Counted from the stretch's first letter, positions 37,155 through 46,893 are shown. The stretch is DNA of 64,000 nucleotides from Eudoraea chungangensis (GCF_029360665.1 NZ_JARDUB010000002.1:310001-374000), one strand, 5' to 3'. Numbers and translations: made by a program. The notes: generated by a model not told the origin, from the sequence alone.

Positions 37155-37688
37155 ATGCGTAAACTTTTAAATAGTGAATTAGACAGGCTAGAGGTTGCCA
37201 GTTTTAAGGCGGCAATTAAAACACCGCTAATAGTGGTTCTGGATGATGTTAGAAGTCTAAATAATATCGGGTCTGTTTTTAGAACAGCAGATGCTTTTTT
37301 GATTGAGAAGATATACTTATGCGGCATTACCGCTTGCCCTCCCCATAAAGACATTCATAAAACTGCCCTTGGCGCTACTGAAAGTGTCTCTTGGTCCTAT
37401 CACCCCAATGCCCAGGAATTATTATTAGAACTAAAAAAAGACCATCAGTGTTTTGCCGTAGAACAAACGAAGCAGTCTATATTTCTAAATGATTTTAAAC
37501 CACTTGCAGATAAATCTTATGTTCTGGTCTTTGGAAATGAGGTAAAAGGAGTTGCTCAAGAAGTAATAAACCAATGCCATGGGGTTATCGAAATTCCTCA
37601 ATATGGAACCAAGCATTCGCTGAATATTTCTGTGAGTACGGGAGTAGTACTTTGGGATTTTTTCTCTAAACTGAAAGGAGGAGAATAG
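37155..37688 (+). CDS. SpoU/TrmH-family RNA 2'-O-methyltransferase
   Basis: A 177-residue SPOUT methyltransferase without the extra N-terminal substrate domain of RlmB. The family motifs are LDDVRSLNNIGSVFRTADAF (motif 1), YVLVFGNEVKGV (motif 2) and IEIPQYGTKHSLNISVS (motif 3, the trefoil knot that binds S-adenosylmethionine). It methylates ribose in tRNA or rRNA; the target cannot be told from sequence. It is monocistronic, divergent from mutS. Confidence 0.9.
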   Translation: MRKLLNSELDRLEVASFKAAIKTPLIVVLDDVRSLNNIGSVFRTADAFLIEKIYLCGITACPPHKDIHKTALGATESVSWSYHPNAQELLLELKKDHQCFAVEQTKQSIFLNDFKPLADKSYVLVFGNEVKGVAQEVINQCHGVIEIPQYGTKHSLNISVSTGVVLWDFFSKLKGGE

Positions 37689-37721
37689 GACTGTTCTGGG
37701 ATTTACAGACCTTATAAAACG

Positions 37722-37751
37722 AAAAAACCCCTGCGTATAGCGGAGGTCTTT
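37722..37751 (+). terminator. Probable terminator of the RNA methyltransferase gene
   Basis: An imperfect 8-bp stem (37727-37734 with 37740-37747, one mismatch and one G-T pair) with a 5-base loop, preceded by six A and followed by CTTT. It lies 35 bases after the stop codon. Confidence 0.45.
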
Positions 37752-37889
37752 CCTATATAGTTTGAGTTAGTTAGTTTCTCAAATTGATGGGTGCAATTAA
37801 GCAATTCCTTTTTTATTATGCAAGAAATTGCCGCATTTTATGAGATTGAATCTGCTCTAAAATCCTTCCTAAACCCCTAAAAAAAGGGT

Positions 37890-39029
37890 TTATCTGCTGA
37901 GTATCTGGTAAGTAATTCGATCTAAAACATATAGATAGTCCTGATGGTTTTCTATAAAATTCAATTCAGAAATATCAAGAATAAGCTGTTGGTCTGCAGG
38001 ATAAGTTTTTAAAAAGTCTAGATATCCTCTATTGATTTTTTCTAAATAATCAGCTGTAATTTCAGATTCGTAAGACCTGCCTCGCTTAGCTATATTTTCA
38101 AGTAATCGCAAAGGATTTTGATAAAGGTAGATATATACCTGTGGAGCTATAACGTCTTTGTACATAAGGGAAAATAACTTGCGGTACAAGCTGTATTCCT
38201 CTTTAGACAAGGTTACATTCGCAAAAATGAGCGACTTGTTGATATCGTAATCGCTAATCATAAAGCTCTTAAAGAGATCTAGCTGCTTGGTGTCTTCCAC
38301 AAACTGCTGATATCTATCTGCTAGAAAAGACATTTCCAATGGAAAGGCATACCGCTGTTGATCTTTATAGAACTTAGGAAGAAAAGGATTGTCTGCAAAC
38401 CGTTCTAAAACCAATTTGGCATTAAAATCTGTTGCCATTTTGCTTGCTAACGACGTCTTTCCTGCACCAATATTGCCCTCTATAGTTATGAAATGATAGG
38501 CTGTAAACAACTCCTTAAGATTCTTGTATAATGGCTTATGGAAGGGCAGTAAAACGGAGACGTCTTTAGATTCCTGCAAAAGATTTCGACTATCTTTTTT
38601 CAAGATAGGATGATAGAATTGCGGCGCAATATCTGCCAAAGGCTTCAGAACAAATTTTCTAAATTGAAGTTGTGGGTGGGGGATATTTAGCTTCTCTGAT
38701 TGAAGCACAAGGGAGTCGTAGTACAGTAAATCAATATCAATATTACGAGACTCATAGGTATTTGTCAATTTTCGTGAACGCCCCATCTGTATTTCCAGAC
38801 CTAGGACTACCTCTAAAACTTCTAGTGGACTTTTATTTGTTTCTAAAGAAACACAGGCATTTAAAAACTCTTCTCCTTCGAAACCCCAAGCCGGACTCCT
38901 ATATAATTTGGAGGTTTTAAGAATAGGACCAAGGCTATCATTTAATAAAAAGATAGCCTTCTGGATGTTGTAATACCGTACTCCAAGATTGCTGCCTAAG
39001 GATAAAATAATTGTTTTTGATAATGCCAT
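37890..39029 (-). CDS. folK: Fusion: FolK (HPPK) and deoxynucleoside kinase
   Basis: A 379-residue two-domain protein. Residues 1-155 are 6-hydroxymethyl-7,8-dihydropterin pyrophosphokinase: ILSLGSNLGVR, LYRSPAWGF and the catalytic SRNIDIDLLYYD (Asp98, Asp100). Residues about 178-379 are a deoxynucleoside kinase with P-loop GNIGAGKTS (185-193), FADNPFLPKFY, a DRYQQF element and the lid KRGRSYE. The first half makes a folate precursor, the second phosphorylates deoxynucleosides, so both support dTTP and nucleotide supply. The frame is continuous with no internal stop, so the fusion is real. It is divergent from sppA. Confidence 0.93.
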   Translation of the reverse strand: MALSKTIILSLGSNLGVRYYNIQKAIFLLNDSLGPILKTSKLYRSPAWGFEGEEFLNACVSLETNKSPLEVLEVVLGLEIQMGRSRKLTNTYESRNIDIDLLYYDSLVLQSEKLNIPHPQLQFRKFVLKPLADIAPQFYHPILKKDSRNLLQESKDVSVLLPFHKPLYKNLKELFTAYHFITIEGNIGAGKTSLASKMATDFNAKLVLERFADNPFLPKFYKDQQRYAFPLEMSFLADRYQQFVEDTKQLDLFKSFMISDYDINKSLIFANVTLSKEEYSLYRKLFSLMYKDVIAPQVYIYLYQNPLRLLENIAKRGRSYESEITADYLEKINRGYLDFLKTYPADQQLILDISELNFIENHQDYLYVLDRITYQILSR

Positions 39030-39120
39030 ACAAAAGACAAAGTAAGCAAAAGAAAAGCAGATTTATTTGATTTTTCAAAAGTACTGGAACTCCAGTTGGG
39101 AACTGGAACCAATATCTTCC

Positions 39121-39149
39121 TTGGAAGAAAGCTACTTTAGTTATATTTG
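39121..39149 (+). promoter_or_regulatory. Candidate Bacteroidota promoter for sppA
   Basis: TATATTTG at 39142-39149 fits the -7 consensus TAnnTTTG, and TTG at 39121-39123 lies 18 bases upstream as a -33 element. The -7 box ends 22 bases before the ATG at 39172. Its position inside the longer open frame argues that 39172, not 39067, is the sppA start. Confidence 0.45.
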
Positions 39150-39171
39150 CGTTCAAGAAATAAACAGGACT

Positions 39172-40929
39172 ATGAATTTTTTGCGAAATTTTTTGGCGGC
39201 TATCCTTGGAACCTTGGTGGCTATGGGGATATTGTTTTTTATGTTTATTCTTTTAGTAAGCCTTCTCAATACCCAAGAGGCCGTAGTTGTGAAAAAAGAT
39301 TCTGTATTAGAATTGCATATAAAATATCCCATTGTAGACTATAACAGTACAGATCAATCTGATCCTTTTAGCTTGTTTTTGGAAAGATCGCAGGGTCTAA
39401 ATGACATATTAGATGCAATAAGTGTGGCAAAAGAGGACCCTAATATAAAAGGAATTAGCATAACCAATAATTTTCTGTCCACAGGTTTATCTTCTGTTCA
39501 GGCTATACGAAAGGCTCTTCAAGATTTTAAGGAAAGTGGCAAGTTTATTTATGCCTATGCCGACTATTATGCTCAAAAAGATTATTATTTGGCAAGTGTG
39601 GCCGACAGTATTTTTTTAAATCCGGTGGGGGCTTTAGACTTTAAGGGCCTTTCTGCCGAAGTACTCTTTTTTAAAAGCTTGCAAGAGAAAAGCGGTGTTA
39701 AAATGGAAGTCATAAGACATGGCAAGTACAAAAGCGCGGTTGAACCTTTTCTAGCGGATGAGATGAGCGAAGAGAACAGACAACAGATTACTGCTCTTTT
39801 GGAATCTTTTTGGAAAGAAATGATAAACGACATCAGTTATTCTAGAGATCTTAGTATAGAAGAATTAAATGTTGTCGCAGATACTCTTGGTGGAAGAAGT
39901 CCTAAATTTGCCAAACTCTCTGGTTTAGTTGACGGGCTTGTGCATTACGACGAATATGAAGGTAAATTAAAACGCAGGATGGAGCTTGATCAATCCAAGG
40001 AATTGAATACGATGGGCCTTTTAAAATATACCAGAATATCAAATACTAAAAGGCTCAGAAAGGGAAAGGACAAGGTAGCTGTTATTTTTGCACGAGGACA
40101 GATCCTGTACGGAGAAGGAAGTCCTGATGTAATAGGGCAGGGGGTAATGGTGAAAGCTATAAGGAAGGCAAAAGAGGACAAAACCGTTAAAGCTATTGTT
40201 CTAAGAGTAGATTCTCCCGGAGGGAGTCCTATAGTTGCAGATATTATTTGGAGAGAGTTAGAACTTGCAAAGAAAGAGAAACCTTTGGTAGTTTCTATGG
40301 GTAATATGGCAACCTCTGCCGGGTATTATATTGCCGCAGGGGCCAATAAGATTTTTGCAGAACCAACAACAATTACAGGCTCGATAGGTGTTTTTGGCAC
40401 CATTCCTAATATGAGTGGATTAGCCGATAATATAGGAATAAATTCAGAACAGGTTGGTACCAATGCCAAATCGATCGATTATTCTCTTTTTGAACCAATG
40501 AGTGAAGATTTTAGGACAGTTTTTACTGAAAGTGTTGAAGAAGCTTATCAAATTTTCCTTGAAAGAGTAAGTGCAGGGCGGGATCTTAGTATTTCGGAAG
40601 TAGATAGTTTGGCGCAAGGCAGGGTTTGGAGTGGGGCAGATGCTAAAGAGAATGGCCTGATAGATGAGTTAGGCGGCTTAGAAGATGCAATAACGGCGGC
40701 TTCCGAGCTTGCCGAACTAAAAACCTATTCCTTAAAGAAATATCCAAAGTATAAGTCGAGCTTTGAACGACTAATGGAAGATATGGAAGGAGCAAGTTTA
40801 AAAGCCAAAGAAGAATGGGCAAAAAAACAGTTAGGTCCAGAGCTTTTCACTTTATTTAAAGAATTTAGGGAAGTAATGAATCAGAAAGGTGTTCAGGCTC
40901 GCCTGCCTTTTAGCCTAACAATAAAGTAA
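39172..40929 (+). CDS. sppA: Signal peptide peptidase SppA, 67K type
   Basis: A 585-residue inner-membrane serine protease with one N-terminal anchor (MNFLRNFLAAILGTLVAMG...). It has two tandem S49 domains; the catalytic lysine is in HGKYKSAVEPF of the first and the serine in MATSAGYYIAAG of the second, with the RVDSPGGSP oxyanion segment before it. It degrades cleaved signal peptides in the membrane. The start at 39172 is chosen because the anchor begins there and a promoter-like motif lies just upstream; 35 further in-frame codons to 39067 look non-coding. The queuosine-precursor transporter gene follows after 4 bases. Confidence 0.92.
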   Translation: MNFLRNFLAAILGTLVAMGILFFMFILLVSLLNTQEAVVVKKDSVLELHIKYPIVDYNSTDQSDPFSLFLERSQGLNDILDAISVAKEDPNIKGISITNNFLSTGLSSVQAIRKALQDFKESGKFIYAYADYYAQKDYYLASVADSIFLNPVGALDFKGLSAEVLFFKSLQEKSGVKMEVIRHGKYKSAVEPFLADEMSEENRQQITALLESFWKEMINDISYSRDLSIEELNVVADTLGGRSPKFAKLSGLVDGLVHYDEYEGKLKRRMELDQSKELNTMGLLKYTRISNTKRLRKGKDKVAVIFARGQILYGEGSPDVIGQGVMVKAIRKAKEDKTVKAIVLRVDSPGGSPIVADIIWRELELAKKEKPLVVSMGNMATSAGYYIAAGANKIFAEPTTITGSIGVFGTIPNMSGLADNIGINSEQVGTNAKSIDYSLFEPMSEDFRTVFTESVEEAYQIFLERVSAGRDLSISEVDSLAQGRVWSGADAKENGLIDELGGLEDAITAASELAELKTYSLKKYPKYKSSFERLMEDMEGASLKAKEEWAKKQLGPELFTLFKEFREVMNQKGVQARLPFSLTIK

Positions 40930-40933
40930 GTTA

Positions 40934-41650
40934 ATGACAACTCGCGATAGGAAAAAGGCATACCGCATTTATATCTATTTAGGAGCTCTCTTTATAACTT
41001 CTCTAGTAGTTTCCAATTTAATATTTCAAAAATTCTTTTATTGGAAACCTTTTGGAGAGTTAAGTGTTTTTGGAGCTTCTCTATTTGAGATCTCTGTGGG
41101 AATACTTCCTTATCCAATTACTTTTTTAATTACAGATTTAATATCTGAGATCTTTGGAAGAAAAAAAGCCAATCAAATCGTAACTACAGGCATTTTTGCC
41201 TCCTTTTTTTCCATGGGAATTATTTTAGTCGCTGATTATGTCCCGGCAATTAATGCCTCTCCGGTAGATGATCAGGTGTTTAGCAAGGTCTTTGCACTTT
41301 CTCCATTAGCGGTGCTGGCATCTATGCTGGCCTATCTTTGTGCTCAATATGTGGATATAGCGATTTACCATTTTTGGAAAAGGCTTACAAAAGGCAGGTA
41401 TTTATGGCTGCGGAATAATTTTTCTACCTTTTTATCTCAGATAATTGATACCACAACTGTGGTTGGCCTTCTATGTGTTTTTGGTGTTCTGCCCTGGAAC
41501 TTATTTAAGGGTTTGGTTATTAGTGGAGTTCTTTTTAAAATCCTAATCGCCTTTCTGGACACCCCCTTTCTCTACCTTTTCGTATATCTATTTAGAAAGC
41601 AGTTTAATTTGGCAGTTGGGGAAGAAATAAACTTAGATGCCGAGGCCTAA
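40934..41650 (+). CDS. Queuosine precursor transporter (YhhQ/DUF165 family)
   Basis: A 238-residue protein with about six transmembrane helices. VSNLIFQKFFYW, GILPYPITFLITDLISEIFGRKKANQIV and IAYLDTPFLYLFVYLF-like C-terminal text are conserved in the YhhQ family, which imports 7-cyano-7-deazaguanine (preQ0) or a related queuosine precursor. It is 4 bases after sppA and likely co-transcribed, an association with no obvious functional link. No preQ1 riboswitch can fit in the gap. Confidence 0.88.
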   Translation: MTTRDRKKAYRIYIYLGALFITSLVVSNLIFQKFFYWKPFGELSVFGASLFEISVGILPYPITFLITDLISEIFGRKKANQIVTTGIFASFFSMGIILVADYVPAINASPVDDQVFSKVFALSPLAVLASMLAYLCAQYVDIAIYHFWKRLTKGRYLWLRNNFSTFLSQIIDTTTVVGLLCVFGVLPWNLFKGLVISGVLFKILIAFLDTPFLYLFVYLFRKQFNLAVGEEINLDAEA

Positions 41651-41766
41651 GACTAAACTGTTACATAATCTTGGCAAAATCCTTTGCTTACTCACTTTTT
41701 TGTTTTCGATAAAAGGTATACTAATACTTCTTTTTTTTAGTTCTAAACGAACTGAGTCTCAATCTT

Positions 41767-44514
41767 ATGAAAAAGAAATTATTAAAAATCACCGCCTTTG
41801 TACTCTTGCTTTTTTTAGGAATTCTCGTGGTTGCACCATTTTTTCTTGAAGCAAAGATTGGAGACCTTATTAAGACGAATGTTAATAATAGTATTCATGG
41901 CAGCTTGGATTTTAAAGAAGCTGATCTTAGTCTTATAAGAAGCTTTCCCAACGCAGAATTAACACTAAATCATGTAATTCTCCTATCTGAAAAAGGAATC
42001 TTCAAAGGGGATACCCTGTTTAAATCGAAGTCTATTTCCTTGAAAATGGGGTTAATGGAACTGTTTAATGGAGGTGGAAGTACTATTGGGATTACCAATC
42101 TTACCCTGGATAGGGCTGTTTTAAGCTTAAAGACTGAAAGGAATGCCGAGACGAATTTCGATATTGTTAAAAAGGAAGAATCCCATGCGCCTAGGCAGAA
42201 CACTGGTGGAATGACCTTTTCATTAGAGACATATGAATTGTTAGATTCGGAAGTTAACTACCAGGATTATAGCTCTGGATTATTTTTTCAATTGAGTGAA
42301 TTGAACCACGGTGGAGCAGGAGATCTAAGTTTGGATAAAAGTGAATTGAGTACAAAATCTACAGCTCTTATTAGTTTTACAGCATCCAATGTGCACTACT
42401 TAAATAAGACAAAGCTTCAATTGGAAGCCATATTGGGAATCGATCTAAAAACGAATACCTATTCTATTTTAGAGAATACAGGATATCTAAATAAACTTCC
42501 CTTAAATTTTAACGGCTTTGTAAAAAATCTTGATAAAGGGCAGCAGGTATCTCTGAAGTTCAGTACACCAACTTCAGATTTTGATAACTTCCTAGCGATT
42601 TTTCCGGAGCGCTATTTACAGGATATTGAAGAGGTAAAAACAACGGGAAAATTTAGCTTAAAAGGAGAAGTAGATGGCATATTTGATGAGAATCATATTC
42701 CTAGTTTTATCCTTCAAATGAGCGCAAAAGATGCTAGTCTGCATTATCCCAATCTCCCGAATTCCATTAGTGATATTAATTTAAAGCTAGAGATTAAGAA
42801 CCAAAGTGGTTTGACCGAAGAAACAAGCATAGATCTAGAGAAGGCTAGTTTTGCCATTGATCAGGATCGTTTTGAATTAACGGCCAATTTAACGGACCTA
42901 TTAGGCAATACGAGAGTACTTGGGCAGCTGTTATGTAATGTAGATCTAGAGAACATTTCTAAGGCATACCCTTTACCCGATGGCCAAGATTTGAAAGGTA
43001 TTCTGAATGCTAATATTGCTGCATCTTTTGATATGGCTTCCTTAAAAAAGGAAGAATATGAAAACACCGCTTTAGATGGGTTTATAAAGGTGAAAGACCT
43101 AAAATATAAATCAACTTATTTTAATAAATCTCTGACTGTTTCCAAGGCGCTTATGAATTTATCTTCTTCTAAAGTATCGCTCAATAGTATGAAAGGAGGA
43201 TTGGGAAATACAGATTTTACAGTAGATGGAACAATTTATAACTTCTTAGGGTATATGTTTAATGAAGAAGAGGTTAAGGGGAGTTTTAAACTGAGCTCGG
43301 ATACTTTTGATATAGGGGATTTTGTCACAAAAAGTGATGCCAAAGCAGCGGAAGCGAAAAAAAAATCTGCCGAGCCAATGACGAGCTTAACAGAAGAACG
43401 AATACAAGTACCGGCATTTCTAAACTGTATAGTAGAGGCCGAGGCCAACAAGCTTATTTATGATAATCTTATTTTAAAAAATGTAAGCGGTAAATTAAAA
43501 ATCGCGGATGAGAAAGTAGAGCTCCTAGATGTTCAGTCCAACCTATACGAAGGTGTTGTTAAACTAAATGGATTTGCCAATACCAAAGGAGATGCCTCCG
43601 TTTTTTCTATGAAACTACATATGAAAAACCTGAATTTAGAGGATTCATTTAAGAAGATGGAGTTTTTTAGAGTCCTGGCGCCCATGGCCAAAGCTTTAGA
43701 GGGAAAACTGAATTCAGAAATAGAGGTTTCGGGAGCACTGAAAGAAGACTTCACACCAGACTTGGGTACTATTTCAGGAAATATGCTCTCCGAACTTTAT
43801 GCCTTAAAAATAAACCCGAAGGATGCCAAAATCTTAAATGCCCTAAATGCTCGATTGAGTTTTATTGAGGTAGAAGAATTTGATTTACAAACTTTAAAAA
43901 CAGTTTTTTCTTTTGAAAACGGTAGGGTTACTGTTAAGCCTTTTACTCTAAATTATAGAGATATTGGCATGACTGTGGAAGGGAGTCATACATTTGATCA
44001 AAAATTGAACTATAAAATGCAAATGGAGGTTCCAACCAAATATTTGGGAAGGGAGGTAAATTCCTTGATGAGTTCTATAGGAGATAAAGAATTAGAGAAT
44101 TTTAGACTTCCAGTGAATGCCACCGTCGGCGGAACTTATAAGGAACTGCAGGTAGATACCGACCTCAGTTCTAGCATTAAAGAGTTAAGCTCAAGACTAG
44201 TAGAGGTTCAAAAACAAAAACTTATAAAAAAGGGTTCGGAGAAGACCGGTAAATTACTTGCAGATGTTTTAAAAGATAAGAATAGGGGGGAAGATTCCTT
44301 GAATTCTACAGAATCTAAGACTTTGGAGTTAACAGATGCACTTGAGGGTGTTTTATCTAATTCAAAAAAAGAAAAAGATTCAACATCTAATATTGGGAAG
44401 GATGATGCTCAACCTGGCTTAAGTAAAAAAGCCAAGGGACTATTGGGAAATATTTTAGGGGCTCCAAAAGAAAAATCAAATTCTTCCGATACTAACAAAG
44501 ATTCCACTAACTAA
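41767..44514 (+). CDS. AsmA-family envelope protein
   Basis: A 915-residue protein with one N-terminal membrane helix (about 7-25) and a long periplasmic beta-rich body. N-terminal features ADLSLIRSFPNAELTLNHV and SKSISLKMGLMELF, and the C-terminal AsmA domain (about 600-800: EGKLNSEIEVSGAL, KINPKDAKILNALNARLSF) are typical of the AsmA/TamB group thought to carry lipids or help outer-membrane assembly. The last about 110 residues are low-complexity, Ser/Lys-rich. It overlaps the convergent DUF2797 gene by 8 bases. It is unrelated in detail to the AsmA-like gene at 7.9 kb. Confidence 0.82.
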   Translation: MKKKLLKITAFVLLLFLGILVVAPFFLEAKIGDLIKTNVNNSIHGSLDFKEADLSLIRSFPNAELTLNHVILLSEKGIFKGDTLFKSKSISLKMGLMELFNGGGSTIGITNLTLDRAVLSLKTERNAETNFDIVKKEESHAPRQNTGGMTFSLETYELLDSEVNYQDYSSGLFFQLSELNHGGAGDLSLDKSELSTKSTALISFTASNVHYLNKTKLQLEAILGIDLKTNTYSILENTGYLNKLPLNFNGFVKNLDKGQQVSLKFSTPTSDFDNFLAIFPERYLQDIEEVKTTGKFSLKGEVDGIFDENHIPSFILQMSAKDASLHYPNLPNSISDINLKLEIKNQSGLTEETSIDLEKASFAIDQDRFELTANLTDLLGNTRVLGQLLCNVDLENISKAYPLPDGQDLKGILNANIAASFDMASLKKEEYENTALDGFIKVKDLKYKSTYFNKSLTVSKALMNLSSSKVSLNSMKGGLGNTDFTVDGTIYNFLGYMFNEEEVKGSFKLSSDTFDIGDFVTKSDAKAAEAKKKSAEPMTSLTEERIQVPAFLNCIVEAEANKLIYDNLILKNVSGKLKIADEKVELLDVQSNLYEGVVKLNGFANTKGDASVFSMKLHMKNLNLEDSFKKMEFFRVLAPMAKALEGKLNSEIEVSGALKEDFTPDLGTISGNMLSELYALKINPKDAKILNALNARLSFIEVEEFDLQTLKTVFSFENGRVTVKPFTLNYRDIGMTVEGSHTFDQKLNYKMQMEVPTKYLGREVNSLMSSIGDKELENFRLPVNATVGGTYKELQVDTDLSSSIKELSSRLVEVQKQKLIKKGSEKTGKLLADVLKDKNRGEDSLNSTESKTLELTDALEGVLSNSKKEKDSTSNIGKDDAQPGLSKKAKGLLGNILGAPKEKSNSSDTNKDSTN

Positions 44515-45301
44515 TGCCCAGAGAAACATAAAGTCCCTCATTTCCTCTAATATTGAAAACCGTATTGTCTTCGAAAATAAAATACTGCCCTTTAATTCCT
44601 TTTAATACGCCTTTGTACTCGCCGACTTTTTTAAGATTTAGACTCTTTACCTTCTCAGGGTATTGAAGAACTGGAAATTGTAGATGCGTTTCATTTTGGG
44701 TTTCAATGAAATAATCAAGGGCTTCTTCAGGGATAAAGGGTTTTAATTTTCGCCGCCATCCTATTAAATCTTCCTCGTCTATTTGATTGGTTAACATCTT
44801 ACGCCAGTTTGTCTTATCGGCCACATGGGATTTAAGTGCCACTTCGGTAATGCCAGCCAAATATCGATTAGGCACTTCCACAATTTCAATGGCTTCATGT
44901 GCCCCCTGATCTATCCAACGCGTAGGCACCTGTGATTTCCTCGTAACCCCAACCTTAACATTACTGGAATTAGCTAAATAGACGATATGAGGTTGTAATT
45001 GAACTTTTTTTTCATATGCTAAGTTCCGATCTTCTTTTCCCAGATGCGCAGTACTTAATTCAGGACGCATTATCCAATCTCCTGCCGAGGGTGTTTCAAA
45101 AAAGCAACTCTGGCAGAACCCTTGACGAAAAATAGGTTTGTCTAAATGACAATTAAGACACTCGTAATGCAAAAAAGTAAACTCTACTGATTTGTTTAAT
45201 ACTTGGTTTACATTTAAAAAATCATTTTTAAATTCCATATAGTACTGAATTGGCTCTCCTATTTCAGTAAACATTTTCCGTAATACTCCTTCGTACTGCA
45301 T
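44507..45301 (-). CDS. DUF2797 protein with zinc ribbon
   Basis: A 264-residue cytoplasmic protein of DUF2797. A four-cysteine zinc ribbon is visible, CLNCHLDKPIFRQGFCQSC (about 48-66), followed by LAYEKKVQLQPHIVYLANSS, VGVTRKSQVPTRWIDQGA and VEVPNRYLAGITEVALK, which are the conserved blocks and recall the GIY-YIG nuclease fold. No activity is proven for the family. Its 3' end overlaps the AsmA-family gene by 8 bases in convergent orientation. Confidence 0.85.
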   Translation of the reverse strand: MQYEGVLRKMFTEIGEPIQYYMEFKNDFLNVNQVLNKSVEFTFLHYECLNCHLDKPIFRQGFCQSCFFETPSAGDWIMRPELSTAHLGKEDRNLAYEKKVQLQPHIVYLANSSNVKVGVTRKSQVPTRWIDQGAHEAIEIVEVPNRYLAGITEVALKSHVADKTNWRKMLTNQIDEEDLIGWRRKLKPFIPEEALDYFIETQNETHLQFPVLQYPEKVKSLNLKKVGEYKGVLKGIKGQYFIFEDNTVFNIRGNEGLYVSLGIS

Positions 45302-45378
45302 CTTCTGTATTTTAACTAAATATCATTTGAAAATTCTATCTTTAAGAACTAGATTTAGACCACCAAAGATACCTAAAA

Positions 45379-46893
45379 ATGCCAATACCTTTATTTAATT
45401 CTATCGCCTCATGGCTATTAAAAAAGCGCTATCACCAGATAGAACTATTTTTAAAATACCCGGGGGAAGTGCAAGAAGAGGTATTGTTTCAGCTATTAGA
45501 AATTGCAGAAGACACACAAATAGGTCGCCAATACGATTTTGAAACCATTTCGTCCTATAAGACGTTTGCTGAAAGAGTTCCGATTAGTACTTATGAGGAG
45601 ATTGAACCCCTCATTGAAAGAACCAGAAAAGGAGAACAAAATATTTTTTGGCCAACTTCTATCAAATGGTTTGCTAAAAGCAGTGGTACAACAAATGCCA
45701 AAAGTAAGTTTATTCCCGTAAGTACCGAAGCCTTAGAGGATTGTCATTATAAATCAGGAAAGGACTTACTTTGTTTGTACCTGAATAACAATGAGAATTC
45801 GCAATTATTTACAGGTAAAAGTCTAAGGCTTGGAGGTAGTAAGGAGCTTTATGAGGATAATGGCACCTTCTTTGGAGATTTGTCGGCTATTTTAATAGAC
45901 AACATGCCGTTTTGGGCAGAGTTAAGCAGTACTCCTAGTAGTAAAGTTTCCTTAATGAGTCAATGGGAGACAAAAATGCATGCCATTATCAAAGAAAGTA
46001 TTCAAGAAAATGTTACAAGTCTGGCTGGGGTGCCATCTTGGATGTTGGTTTTACTTTCTAATGTCTTAGAAGCTACTGGTAAGAAAAATATTCACGAAGT
46101 GTGGAACAATCTTGAGGTATATTTTCACGGAGGGGTAAGTTTTAACCCATACAGGGAACAATACAATCAATTACTACCGAAGGCAGATTTTAAATATTAT
46201 GAAATCTATAATGCTTCAGAAGGTTTTTTTGCCATTCAGGATAGGAATAATGCCGAGGACTTGTTGTTAATGCTAGACTATGGAATTTTTTATGAATTTA
46301 TTCCTATGGAGTTTTATGGGCAAGAAGATCAGAAAGAGGTGCCCTTATGGGAAGTAGAGTTGAATAGAAATTATGCAATAATTATTAGTACCAATGCCGG
46401 TTTATGGCGTTATCAAATAGGAGATACCGTACGTTTTACATCTACCAATCCGTATCGGATAAGAGTTACAGGACGCACAAAACACCATATCAATGCCTTT
46501 GGGGAAGAGCTAATTATTGAAAATGCAGAAGAGGCGTTAAAGAACAGTTGTCTAAAAACGGGCGCTGAAATAATGGACTATACAGCGGCACCAATTTTTA
46601 TGTCCTCTAACACAAAAGGGGCTCATGAATGGATTATTGAATTTCGCAGGGCTCCTGATGATATAGATTACTTTACCGAAGTTTTAGACAACGCTCTTAA
46701 ATCCTTAAACTCTGATTACGAGGCTAAAAGGTATAATAATATGACTTTAAAAATGCCATTGGTACATCAGGCAAGAAAGGGTTTGTTCTACGATTGGCTT
46801 AAGTTAAAGGATAAATTAGGTGGTCAGCATAAAATCCCCAGGCTTTCTAATGAACGTATTTATCTCAATGAATTGTTAGCCTTAAACAAATAA
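45379..46893 (+). CDS. GH3 auxin-responsive-promoter family acyl-adenylating protein
   Basis: A 504-residue member of the GH3 family, named after plant proteins that adenylate hormones such as IAA and conjugate them to amino acids. Motifs are AKSSGTTNAKSKFIPVS (ATP P-loop), YNASEGFFAIQD (acceptor/ATP) and AGLWRYQIGDTVRF. Bacterial members are common in Bacteroidota, with unknown carboxylic-acid substrates. It is divergent from DUF2797 and appears to be a single gene. The adenylate-forming fold is secure. Confidence 0.88.
   Translation: MPIPLFNSIASWLLKKRYHQIELFLKYPGEVQEEVLFQLLEIAEDTQIGRQYDFETISSYKTFAERVPISTYEEIEPLIERTRKGEQNIFWPTSIKWFAKSSGTTNAKSKFIPVSTEALEDCHYKSGKDLLCLYLNNNENSQLFTGKSLRLGGSKELYEDNGTFFGDLSAILIDNMPFWAELSSTPSSKVSLMSQWETKMHAIIKESIQENVTSLAGVPSWMLVLLSNVLEATGKKNIHEVWNNLEVYFHGGVSFNPYREQYNQLLPKADFKYYEIYNASEGFFAIQDRNNAEDLLLMLDYGIFYEFIPMEFYGQEDQKEVPLWEVELNRNYAIIISTNAGLWRYQIGDTVRFTSTNPYRIRVTGRTKHHINAFGEELIIENAEEALKNSCLKTGAEIMDYTAAPIFMSSNTKGAHEWIIEFRRAPDDIDYFTEVLDNALKSLNSDYEAKRYNNMTLKMPLVHQARKGLFYDWLKLKDKLGGQHKIPRLSNERIYLNELLALNK

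Noticed and set aside
37871-37891. AAACCC/GGGTTT hairpin at the folK end
   Set aside because: Weak six-bp stem that overlaps the stop codon and lacks a following T-run on the minus strand.
40930-40934. preQ1 riboswitch before the queuosine-precursor transporter
   Set aside because: Only four bases separate it from sppA, so there is no room for an aptamer.
41637-41849. 70-codon frame bridging the queuosine transporter and AsmA genes
   Set aside because: It overlaps both genes in another frame and has no conserved character.
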